The position numbers were made by a program, and so were the translations under genes. From positions 464 through 6,878 of the forward strand of contig PKWO01000405.1 in assembly GCA_003132085.1 (NCBI GenBank): DNA of 6,415 bases, written 5' to 3'. The stretch comes from Oxalobacteraceae bacterium. GTDB lineage: Bacteria > Pseudomonadota > Gammaproteobacteria > Burkholderiales > Burkholderiaceae_D. How positions within the stretch are numbered: position 1 is the first letter of the stretch; every line of letters begins with the position of its first letter. Shown piece after piece: positions 1-5,678 of this stretch. Below the pieces are notes generated by a model that saw only the letters and a list, made by a program, of their open reading frames with translations, did not search any database and was not told the DNA's origin.

Positions 1-827
1 CGATGCGCAAGATCACCGAAGAGGGGGTCAAATTTTCCTCGCCGATCAATGGCGACAAGCTATTCCTGTCGCCTGAAATATCGATGCAAATTCAGCGCAC
101 GCTTAATTCCGACATCGTGATGCAGTTCGACGAATGCACGCCGTATGAGATCGATGGCAGACCGGCCACAACAGAAGAAGCTGCCGGTTCGATGCGAATG
201 TCTTTGCGTTGGGCAAAACGTTCGCAAAACGAATTTAACCAGGGCGAAAACCCCAATGCGCTATTCGGGATTGTGCAGGGCGGCATGTTCGAACATTTGC
301 GCGACGAATCGTTGGCGGGGCTGGAGGACATCAATTTTCACGGGGTAGCGATAGGCGGCCTCTCGGTCGGCGAGCCGAAGGAAGACATGATGCGGATCTT
401 GGCGCACATCGGCCCGCGCCTGCCGGCAGACAAGCCGCATTATTTGATGGGCGTGGGTACGCCGGAAGATCTGGTGGCCGGCGTGGCGAATGGAGTCGAT
501 ATGTTCGATTGTGTGATGCCCACCCGCAATGCGCGCAATGGCTGGTTGTTCACTCGGTTTGGCGATTTGAAAATCAAGAATGCGCGTTATAAAACTGACA
601 TGCAACCGCTGGACGAGACCTGCAATTGCTATGCATGCCGCCATTTCTCGCGGGCATACTTGCATCATTTGCATCGAACCGGCGAAATTTTGGGCGCGCG
701 GCTGAACACCATCCACAATTTGCATTATTACATGCAATTAATGCGGGAAATGCGTGCGGCGATCGATGCCGGGCGATTCCAGGCTTATGTCATCCAATTT
801 CAGAGCGAACGAAGCCGTGGCATATAG
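1..827 (+). CDS. tgt: Queuine tRNA-ribosyltransferase (tRNA-guanine transglycosylase), 5'-truncated by window edge
   Basis: Tgt swaps guanine-34 in the anticodon of tRNAs for Asp, Asn, His and Tyr for preQ1, a step of queuosine synthesis in the cytoplasm. The frame is open from the left edge (first full codon at 3) to TAG at 825-827, giving 274 residues. Against my memory of the ~375-residue E. coli protein, about 100 N-terminal residues lie outside the window, including the first active-site Asp. Visible signatures, numbered from the Met at 3: FDECTP with Asp43, the substrate-pocket FGIVQGG (88-94) and AIGGLSVGEP, and DMFDCVMPTRNARNG with Asp169, the expected nucleophile (E. coli Asp264). 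The zinc site is complete: Cys207, Cys209, Cys212 and His238. The segment after DECTPY is about five residues longer than in E. coli, a normal family variation. The Met at 3 is internal and is not the true start. yajC follows after 90 bases, a classic arrangement. Confidence 0.97.
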   Translation, partial: MRKITEEGVKFSSPINGDKLFLSPEISMQIQRTLNSDIVMQFDECTPYEIDGRPATTEEAAGSMRMSLRWAKRSQNEFNQGENPNALFGIVQGGMFEHLRDESLAGLEDINFHGVAIGGLSVGEPKEDMMRILAHIGPRLPADKPHYLMGVGTPEDLVAGVANGVDMFDCVMPTRNARNGWLFTRFGDLKIKNARYKTDMQPLDETCNCYACRHFSRAYLHHLHRTGEILGARLNTIHNLHYYMQLMREMRAAIDAGRFQAYVIQFQSERSRGI

Positions 828-873
828 TCCGGCGTTTGTTTAACGTGCGAACAGCCGGAAAGCCGACGACCAA

Positions 874-882
874 TGCTAAAAT
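874..882 (+). promoter_or_regulatory. Candidate extended -10 promoter element for yajC-secD-secF
   Basis: The tgt-yajC spacer contains TGCTAAAAT: an extended -10 TG followed one base later by TAAAAT, five of six matches to TATAAT. No convincing -35 hexamer lies 16-18 bases upstream, which fits an extended -10 promoter. Transcription would start near 889-890, leaving a leader of about 28 bases before the yajC start. yajC, secD and secF could then be transcribed independently of tgt. Short AT-rich motifs also arise by chance, so this is a motif-based inference. Confidence 0.4.
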
Positions 883-905
883 GCTCGGTTATTTAATCCT
901 ACATT

Positions 906-911
906 AAGGAG
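906..911 (+). promoter_or_regulatory. Ribosome binding site of yajC
   Basis: AAGGAG lies six bases upstream of a GTG codon at 918. This strong Shine-Dalgarno match at good spacing fixes the non-ATG start of yajC. It contrasts with the weak sites before secD and secF in the same block. Confidence 0.8.
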
Positions 912-917
912 CACACC

Positions 918-1244
918 GTGTTAATTTCCAATGCTTACGCCGATTCCTTCGGTGGTTTTGACGCCATTATGCAACGTCCCGATTTCCTGATTATCGGTTT
1001 GATGGTCGTCGCGATGTATTTCGTGATGATCCGCCCGCAAATGAAACGCCAGAAAGAGTTGAAGGCGATGATGGATGCGTTGGCCAAGGGCGATGAAGTG
1101 GTTACTGCCGGCGGCATTTTGGGCCGGATTGTCAAAGTCGCCGACGCTTACATCACGCTGGAAGTGTCGACCGGAACCGAAGTCGTCATTCAAAGAAGTG
1201 CCGTCACGCTACTGTTGCCCAAGGGCACCATCAAAGCGCTGTAA
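918..1244 (+). CDS. yajC: Preprotein translocase subunit YajC
   Basis: YajC is a small single-span inner-membrane protein that associates with SecD and SecF and, through them, with SecYEG. Its precise role is still poorly defined in the family. The product has 108 residues, close to the ~110 of E. coli. A short N-terminal segment is followed by one membrane helix at about 22-38, then the family motif FVMIRPQMKRQKE (35-47) marking the cytoplasmic edge. A soluble domain follows, with GDEVVTAGGILGRI at 58-71. Translation starts at GTG, chosen because AAGGAG sits six bases upstream and the product then has the usual family length. The stop is TAA at 1242-1244. secD follows after 75 bases. The location between tgt and secD strongly supports the call. 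Confidence 0.96.
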   Translation: MLISNAYADSFGGFDAIMQRPDFLIIGLMVVAMYFVMIRPQMKRQKELKAMMDALAKGDEVVTAGGILGRIVKVADAYITLEVSTGTEVVIQRSAVTLLLPKGTIKAL

Positions 1245-1262
1245 TCAATTGTTGAAGTAAAC

Positions 1263-1288
1263 CGTTGCGATACAACGTGTTTCGTTGT
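1263..1288 (+). other. Alternating complementary arms in the secD leader
   Basis: The yajC-secD spacer contains CGTTG (1263-1267), ACAACG (1272-1277) and CGTTGT (1283-1288). The middle arm can pair with the left one (5 bp, 5-nt loop) or the right one (6 bp, 5-nt loop), but not both. It lies about 31 bases before the secD start, where the Shine-Dalgarno sequence is weak. The complementarity is visible in the sequence; any regulatory role is inferred, and arms this short can occur by chance. Confidence 0.25.
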
Positions 1289-1319
1289 TCGACGTCCTCA
1301 CACTGAACGCTGAATCAAT

Positions 1320-3185
1320 ATGAATCGTTACTCTCTCTGGAAGTACATCCTCATCGTCATTGCCGTGGTGATGGGGGTGTTGTACACGGCGCCGAACTTT
1401 TTCGGCGAAGCGCCGGCGGTACAGGTTACCAGCGCAAAAGCCACCGTTAAAGTGGAGTCCGACATGACTGCCCGCGTTGATCAAGTCTTGCAAAAGGGCG
1501 GAATCAAATCGCATGGCGCGCAATTTGACTTCAGCGCGAACCAGGGTTCGGTGCGCGTGCGCTTTGCCGACATCGATGCGCAATTCGCCGCCAAGAGCCT
1601 GCTGGAAAGGGAGTTGAATGCGGATTTAAATGATCGAACCTATAACGTTGCATTCAATTCGCTGCCGAATACGCCTGCCTGGTTGCAAGCGCTTCATGCG
1701 TTGCCGATGTATCTGGGTCTTGATTTGCGTGGCGGCGTCCATTTTTTGATGCAGGTTGATACGGCGTCATATCTCAAAACGCGCCGCCAAGGGCAGGAAT
1801 CCAGTGTACGGACGATGCTGCGCGACAAGAGCATTCGCCATGCCGGAATAAGCGTTACCGCGAACGGACTGGAAATCAAATTTCGCGACGAGGAAACGCG
1901 GCTGAAGGCGAAAGACTTGCTGACTTCGCAAATGCCGGACCTGACGCTAACGCTGGCCGGCGCCGGTGCGGACTTGAGCTTGCTGGCAGACATGAATCCG
2001 CAGAAGTTGAAAGAAGCGGTCGACGAAGCGGTGATACAGAACATCGTTACCTTGTCCAAGCGCGTGAATGAGCTGGGCTTGTCCGAACCGGTGATTCAAC
2101 GTCAGGGGGTGGATCGTATCGTGGTGGAACTGCCGGGCGTGGTCGACGTGGCGCGCGCCAAAGATATCATCGGCCGTCAGGCGACGCTCGAAATTCGCAT
2201 GGTGGATGAAAGCGTCACGCGCGGCACGGAAGCCACAACGACGGTGCCGCTCGGATCGGAACTGTTTACCAGCGGACGCGATGCCCCGGTCATCCTCTAC
2301 AAAGATCCGATTTTGACCGGCGACTACATTACTTCGGCCGACGCCCGGCCTGATCGACAGTCCGGCTTGCCGGATGTGGATATCAGCCTGAACGGCGAGG
2401 GCGGCCGTAAAATGCTGGATGCGACACGCGGCAAGATCGGCAAGCTGATGGGGATTGTCTTGTTTGAAAAAGGCAAGGGCGAAGTCTTGACGGTGGCGCG
2501 GATTCAGGCGGAGTTGGGCTCGACTTTCGTGATTACCGGGCAAAGCTCGATTGAAACCGCGCGCGACTTGGCGCTATTGCTGCGCGCTGGTTCACTGGCG
2601 GCTCCGATGGTTATCATCGAAGAACGCACGGTAGGCCCGCAACTCGGCGCGGAGAACATCAGGAAGGGCTTCGATTCGACCTTATACGGCTTTGCGGCAA
2701 TCGCCGTCTTTATGATGCTGTATTACATGGTGTTCGGTTTCTTCAGCGTATTGGCGCTGGGAATCAACTTGCTGCTGCTGGTGGGCCTGTTGTCCGGCTT
2801 GCAGGCTACCTTGACCCTGCCCGGCATGGCCGCGATTGCGCTGGCGCTCGGTATGGCGATTGACGCCAACGTGCTGATCAATGAGCGGGTGCGGGAAGAG
2901 CTGCGCGCGGGTAACACGCCGCAGGCGGCGATCGCATTGGGCTTCGACCGGGCCTGGGCGACGATTCTCGATTCCAACATCACCACCTTGATTGTCGGCT
3001 TGGCCTTGCTGAGTTTCGGCTCGGGCGCGATACGCGGATTTGCGATTGTGCATTGCCTGGGCATCCTGACATCGATCTTCTCTGCGGTGTTTGTATCGCG
3101 CGGCGTGGTCAATCTCTGGTACGGTCGCACGAAGAAGCTGACCAGCGTGAAAATCGGCCAGATATGGAAACCGAAGGAAGGCTGA
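1320..3185 (+). CDS. secD: Protein translocase subunit SecD
   Basis: SecD pairs with SecF in the inner membrane and uses proton motive force to help pull preproteins out of SecYEG on the periplasmic side. The product has 621 residues (E. coli about 615). The first membrane helix is at about 8-24. A large periplasmic region follows, with the signature YLGLDLRGGVHFLMQVD (131-147) and the RQGVDRIVVELPGVVD stretch (261-276). Five more helices lie at roughly 452-471, 474-494, 500-519, 551-569 and 575-595. GMAIDANVLINERVREE (511-527) carries Asp515, the conserved membrane aspartate linked to proton movement in SecDF. The end (GAIRGFAIVHCLGI and after) is typical, so the gene looks intact. The ATG start at 1320 gives the expected N-terminus, but there is no clear Shine-Dalgarno sequence before it. 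The stop is TGA at 3183-3185. secF follows after 103 bases. Confidence 0.98.
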   Translation: MNRYSLWKYILIVIAVVMGVLYTAPNFFGEAPAVQVTSAKATVKVESDMTARVDQVLQKGGIKSHGAQFDFSANQGSVRVRFADIDAQFAAKSLLERELNADLNDRTYNVAFNSLPNTPAWLQALHALPMYLGLDLRGGVHFLMQVDTASYLKTRRQGQESSVRTMLRDKSIRHAGISVTANGLEIKFRDEETRLKAKDLLTSQMPDLTLTLAGAGADLSLLADMNPQKLKEAVDEAVIQNIVTLSKRVNELGLSEPVIQRQGVDRIVVELPGVVDVARAKDIIGRQATLEIRMVDESVTRGTEATTTVPLGSELFTSGRDAPVILYKDPILTGDYITSADARPDRQSGLPDVDISLNGEGGRKMLDATRGKIGKLMGIVLFEKGKGEVLTVARIQAELGSTFVITGQSSIETARDLALLLRAGSLAAPMVIIEERTVGPQLGAENIRKGFDSTLYGFAAIAVFMMLYYMVFGFFSVLALGINLLLLVGLLSGLQATLTLPGMAAIALALGMAIDANVLINERVREELRAGNTPQAAIALGFDRAWATILDSNITTLIVGLALLSFGSGAIRGFAIVHCLGILTSIFSAVFVSRGVVNLWYGRTKKLTSVKIGQIWKPKEG

Positions 3186-3192
3186 AAATACC

Positions 3193-3220
3193 GCTGGCGT
3201 TATTTTGACAAGCCGCCAGC
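3193..3220 (+). other. Intercistronic hairpin downstream of secD
   Basis: GCTGGCG (3193-3199) and CGCCAGC (3214-3220) form a perfect 7-bp GC-rich stem with a 14-base loop, beginning 7 bases after the secD stop. No T-tract follows, so it is not a normal intrinsic terminator. It could protect the secD 3' end, mark a processing site or lower secF expression; these roles are inferences. The loop contains TTGACA (3205-3210). Confidence 0.5.
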
Positions 3221-3271
3221 CCGACATTTAGCGCCGACATTTAACGCCGACATTTAACGCCGACATTTAAC
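3220..3271 (+). repeat. 13-bp tandem repeat, four copies, in the secD-secF spacer
   Basis: The unit GCCGACATTTAAC occurs in perfect tandem at 3233-3245, 3246-3258 and 3259-3271. A fourth copy at 3220-3232 has two mismatches (first base, and G for A at 3231). The core continues in degenerate form up to the secF start: GATTAAC at 3272-3278 and GGATTTAAC at 3280-3288, just before the ATG at 3289. The array may have grown by duplication of the native secF leader. The unit fills half of the 103-base intercistronic gap. Copies this identical point to recent expansion by slippage. Confidence 0.93.
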
Positions 3272-3288
3272 GATTAACTGGATTTAAC

Positions 3289-4296
3289 ATGGAATTTTTC
3301 CGCATCAAAAAAGATATTCCGTTCATGAAGCATGCGTTGGTTTTCAATGTGATTTCAGCCATCACATTTGTTGCCGCGGTGTTCTTCCTGTGGAAAAACA
3401 ATTTGAATTACTCGATTGAATTTACCGGCGGTACCGCGATGGAGGTGGTCTACAAGAAACCCGCCGACAATGAAGCGATACGCAATGCGATCGCCGCACT
3501 GGGTATCGATGACGCGGTGATTCAGCAATTCGGCACGGCCGAGAATGTGTTGATCCGACTGCCGGCCAAGGCAGGCAAGGATTCGACGATTGCGCAGACC
3601 GTGTTTGCCGGCTTGTGCAAAGCTGAATCGGGCGTTGTCGAGCAAGTTGCTTCCGAAAAAGGCGACAAGGGCCTGGTATGCCATGACGCCGCCAAAAATG
3701 AACCGGTAGCCTTGCAGAGCGTTGAATTGGTCGGCAAACAGGTCGGCGAAGAGTTGGCCGGAGACGGATTGAAAGCCCTGGCTGCGGTGGTGGCCGGCGT
3801 GATGTTGTATCTGGCGTTCCGTTTCGAGTGGAAGTTCGCTGTAGCCGCGATTATCGCCAACCTGCACGACGTGGTGATCATCTTGGGTTTCTTCGCTTTC
3901 TTCCGCTGGGAATTTTCCTTGTCGGTGCTGGCCGGCGTGCTGGCGGTGCTGGGTTATTCAGTCAATGAATCGGTGGTGATTTTTGACCGGATTCGCGAAA
4001 ATTTCCGAAAAGCGCGCAAAGCCTCAGTGACCGAATCCATCAACGGCGCGATTACCGGCACCATCTCACGGACCATTATTACTCACGGTTGTACCCAGAT
4101 GATGGTGTTGTCGATGCTATTGTTCGGTGGTCAAACGATCCACAATTTTGCCATCGCATTGACCATCGGCATTTGCTTCGGCATCTATTCGTCGGTATTC
4201 GTCGCGGCGGCTGTGGCGATGTGGCTGGGCGTCAAGCGCGAGGACTTGATCAAGCCGATCAAGGAAAAGGATACCACCGGCGGCGCAGTGGTTTAA
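3289..4296 (+). CDS. secF: Protein translocase subunit SecF
   Basis: SecF is the partner of SecD in the proton-driven export motor of the inner membrane. The product has 335 residues (E. coli about 323). The first helix is at about 17-35, followed by NYSIEFTGGT (40-49), the family signature at the start of the periplasmic domain. Further helices lie at about 161-178, 183-203, 210-232, 264-280 and 285-310. GYSVNESVVIFDRIRENFRK (222-241) is the conserved TM4 and cytoplasmic-loop motif; Glu227 stands where E. coli has Asp. The periplasmic domain is about 20 residues longer than I recall for E. coli between RLP (90-92) and VELVG (145-149), and holds Cys110 and Cys131. The ATG at 3289 gives a standard N-terminus, but only a weak GGA precedes it, next to the tandem repeat. 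The stop is TAA at 4294-4296, 16 bases before the terminator. Confidence 0.98.
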   Translation: MEFFRIKKDIPFMKHALVFNVISAITFVAAVFFLWKNNLNYSIEFTGGTAMEVVYKKPADNEAIRNAIAALGIDDAVIQQFGTAENVLIRLPAKAGKDSTIAQTVFAGLCKAESGVVEQVASEKGDKGLVCHDAAKNEPVALQSVELVGKQVGEELAGDGLKALAAVVAGVMLYLAFRFEWKFAVAAIIANLHDVVIILGFFAFFRWEFSLSVLAGVLAVLGYSVNESVVIFDRIRENFRKARKASVTESINGAITGTISRTIITHGCTQMMVLSMLLFGGQTIHNFAIALTIGICFGIYSSVFVAAAVAMWLGVKREDLIKPIKEKDTTGGAVV

Positions 4297-4312
4297 GCAA
4301 TCATCATCGATC

Positions 4313-4341
4313 AAAAAAACCAGCTCAGAGCTGGTTTTTTT
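4313..4341. terminator. Bidirectional intrinsic terminator between secF and yceI
   Basis: AAAAAAACCAGCTC (4313-4326) and GAGCTGGTTTTTTT (4328-4341) are perfect reverse complements around one base. In RNA the practical structure is a CCAGC/GCTGG stem, extended by A-U pairs, with a loop of about five bases. Seven T follow on the plus strand; the seven A give seven U on the minus strand. It therefore fits termination of secF from the left and of yceI from the right. Only 16 bases separate it from the secF stop, against 81 from the yceI stop. Confidence 0.93.
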
Positions 4342-4422
4342 GTGCCTTTTCGGACCGGTACTGAGGAATAGCGATCAAAATTCGGGTAGGAATTTACCGG
4401 TTTTCAATTGCGGCTGGCTCCG

Positions 4423-4998
4423 CTACGGCGCCGCGACAACATGGAATTTGATGACGACATCGTCGGCCACCGTGGCGGTGTCTTTCCACTCGCCCTCGCC
4501 GATATTGAATACCAGGCGCTTGATTGTCAGCGCGCCATCGAAAACCTGGTTATTGCCTTCTTTTTTCACGTTCAATGGGAAGCTGACATCGGTTGTTTTA
4601 CCCTTGATCGTCAGCTTGCCGTTGACCTCAAGCCTGCCGCCGACACCGGCTTTCATGGTGGTCGACACAAAAGTTGCTTTGGGAAACTGGGCGGCATTGA
4701 ACCACTCTTTTTTGAACACTTCTTGATTGTATTCGGGATCGCCGAGATCAAAGCTGCGGATGTCGATTTCAACGCTGGCTTTGGAGGCGTCCGGCTTGGC
4801 GCTGTCGTAATCGATTTGGGCGACGAATTTCTTGAATTTTGCTTCGACCGGTACGCTCAATTGCTTGAATACTGCACTGACGCTGCTTTTTGCCGGATCG
4901 GTTTTAAGCAAGACGCCGGCACCGGCAGGTAACGCCAGGCAAAGCGACGCAAGTGCGGCGGTTGCCAGGCTAACGCGGAGCGCGGAATGAAATTGCAT
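4423..4998 (-). CDS. yceI: YceI family periplasmic lipocalin-like protein
   Basis: YceI-family proteins fold into a lipocalin-like beta barrel that binds isoprenoid-type lipids; the E. coli member is periplasmic and base- or stress-inducible. The physiological role is poorly defined. The product has 191 residues from the chosen start, the length I recall for E. coli YceI. Residues 1-27 look like a signal peptide: hydrophobic LATAALASLCLALP, then a small-residue AGA site. The YceI domain follows, with KEWFNAAQFPKATFVS (97-112), GKLTIKGKTTDVSFPL (127-142), and a terminal RLVFNIGEGEWKDT with DDVVIKF (161-185). The frame extends upstream to an ATG at 5031 that overlaps the cytochrome stop as ATGA. 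I prefer the ATG at 4998 because AAGGA sits seven bases upstream and the signal peptide then starts properly. It lies 29 bases after the cytochrome gene, probably in one transcript. Confidence 0.94.
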   Translation of the reverse strand: MQFHSALRVSLATAALASLCLALPAGAGVLLKTDPAKSSVSAVFKQLSVPVEAKFKKFVAQIDYDSAKPDASKASVEIDIRSFDLGDPEYNQEVFKKEWFNAAQFPKATFVSTTMKAGVGGRLEVNGKLTIKGKTTDVSFPLNVKKEGNNQVFDGALTIKRLVFNIGEGEWKDTATVADDVVIKFHVVAAP

Positions 4999-5005
4999 GG
5001 GGGTG

Positions 5006-5010
5006 TCCTT
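5006..5010 (-). promoter_or_regulatory. Ribosome binding site selecting the yceI start
   Basis: On the minus strand AAGGA (within AAGAAAGGAC) lies seven bases before the ATG at 4998. No comparable site precedes the alternative in-frame ATG at 5031. This decides the start and removes an 11-residue non-signal extension. Confidence 0.75.
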
Positions 5011-5027
5011 TCTTGGGAGGGGGCCGA

Positions 5028-5552
5028 TCATGGCAACATCCGTTTAAAAATGTTATCGCGATCGATGAATTGATGCTTGAGTGCCGCTAGGACATGCAGG
5101 CAAAATCCGCTTAGCAGCACGACATTGAGCGTGTAGTGAACCAGTTTGAGTATCGGCTTCAATTCCGGATTCGGTGCAATCAGAACCGGCAGCGGGATGA
5201 CGCCGAGATAGACCACCGGCACGCCTGCCGACAGGCTATAAAAATAGCCGGACAGCGGCACTGCAAAGATCAGGAAATACATTAACCCATGCAAGGCGCC
5301 GGCAGCCTGCTGCTGCCATTTGCTCATTGTGTAAGGATAAGGTGGCGCGGGGTTCCATAAGCGCCACAACAAGCGCAGGCAGGCCAGACCGAAAACCGTG
5401 CATCCCAGCCATTTGTGCCAAGAAAAATATTTAAGCTTGGTTGGAGTGAGACCATGAATATCGACCATGGTGACGCCGAGCGTGAACGCGCAGATGATCA
5501 ATAAGGCGATTAGCCAATGAAGCAGCATGGCGGTTTTCGTATAACGCAGCAT
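5028..5552 (-). CDS. Cytochrome b561 family di-heme membrane protein (YceJ/CybB-like)
   Basis: This family of four-helix inner-membrane cytochromes binds two b hemes and moves electrons between quinol and a periplasmic or membrane partner. The substrate here cannot be read from sequence. The product has 174 residues (CybB about 176, E. coli YceJ about 188). Predicted helices: 9-29, 46-65, 84-104 and 138-158. The expected bis-histidine ligands are present: His12 (LLHWLIA), His46 (SWHKW), and His139 and His153 in the last helix. His88 in helix 3 is also typical. The C-terminal ALKHQFIDRDNIFKRM closely resembles the end of E. coli YceJ. The ATG at 5552 gives the typical RYTKTAMLLHW N-terminus; its Shine-Dalgarno sequence is weak (AAGAAA). 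The gene immediately precedes yceI, as in E. coli yceJ-yceI, so a shared role is likely but not shown. Confidence 0.94.
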   Translation of the reverse strand: MLRYTKTAMLLHWLIALLIICAFTLGVTMVDIHGLTPTKLKYFSWHKWLGCTVFGLACLRLLWRLWNPAPPYPYTMSKWQQQAAGALHGLMYFLIFAVPLSGYFYSLSAGVPVVYLGVIPLPVLIAPNPELKPILKLVHYTLNVVLLSGFCLHVLAALKHQFIDRDNIFKRMLP

Positions 5553-5578
5553 GAATTTCTTTTTGACAAGTAGTCCGA

Positions 5579-5590
5579 ATTAGAACTAAT
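5579..5590. promoter_or_regulatory. Candidate operator: ATTAG-AA-CTAAT inverted repeat
   Basis: Five-base arms ATTAG and CTAAT flank a two-base centre, 26 bases upstream of the cytochrome start. Short symmetric AT-rich sites of this kind are typical of dimeric repressors. It begins just downstream of the candidate -10, near the predicted transcription start, where a bound repressor would block the cytochrome-yceI unit. The regulator is unknown and not in the window. The symmetry is observed; the function is inferred. Confidence 0.35.
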
Positions 5591-5597
5591 ATACCAA

Positions 5598-5626
5598 AAT
5601 ATCTTCGATACTGCTTGAAATGGCAA
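5598..5626 (-). promoter_or_regulatory. Candidate promoter of the cytochrome b561-yceI unit
   Basis: Read on the minus strand, TTGCCA (plus 5621-5626; five of six to TTGACA) is followed after 17 bases by GATATT (plus 5598-5603; four of six to TATAAT). An alternative -10, TATATT at plus 5588-5593, has an upstream TG (TGGTATATT) and could act as an extended -10. Either would allow expression separately from purB. This is motif matching only. Confidence 0.35.
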
Positions 5627-5650
5627 ATTCGATCGAAAATTTTGGCTGCG

Positions 5651-5678
5651 ATATACCTATATACCTATATACCTATAT
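5651..5678. repeat. 8-bp tandem repeat (3.5 copies) at the purB stop codon
   Basis: ATATACCT is repeated perfectly at 5651-5658, 5659-5666 and 5667-5674, followed by a half unit ATAT at 5675-5678. On the minus strand the first unit read supplies the final ATA codon and the TAG stop of purB, and the rest forms the start of its 3' region. Copy number may vary by slippage. Losing one or two units would leave the TAG intact. Confidence 0.92.

Noticed and set aside
1277..1306. Nine-codon GTG reading frame before secD as a possible SecM/VemP-type arrest peptide
   Set aside because: It has no ribosome binding site, no signal sequence and no arrest-like motif, and is too short for a known sensor peptide.
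1947..3227. Long minus-strand open frames (up to 198 residues) opposite secD
   Set aside because: Composition rich in His, Arg and Gln and lack of any motif are typical of antisense shadows of a codon-biased gene. secD is unambiguous.
3220..3271. Tandem array as a CRISPR or iteron origin
   Set aside because: Units abut without spacers and are only 13 bp long. The setting is an intercistronic gap in a sec operon with no cas, rep or partition genes.
4354..4401. Seven-base inverted repeat ACCGGTA / TACCGGT downstream of yceI
   Set aside because: The arms are 34 bases apart with no T-tract. A much better terminator lies next to it, and chance occurrence is likely.
4340..4932. Plus-strand open frames of 128 and 174 residues opposite yceI
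   Set aside because: They are mirror frames of yceI, which has clear family motifs and a signal peptide. The plus frames show no recognisable domain.
4999..5031. A longer yceI start at the ATG overlapping the cytochrome stop (ATGA, 5028-5031)
   Set aside because: No Shine-Dalgarno sequence precedes it, and it would put a charged 11-residue extension before the signal peptide. The ATG at 4998 has AAGGA at seven bases and gives the family length.
5628..5637. Perfect 10-bp palindrome TTCGATCGAA upstream of the cytochrome gene
   Set aside because: It has no spacer to form a hairpin and no link to a known operator. In an AT-rich spacer one such palindrome is weak evidence.
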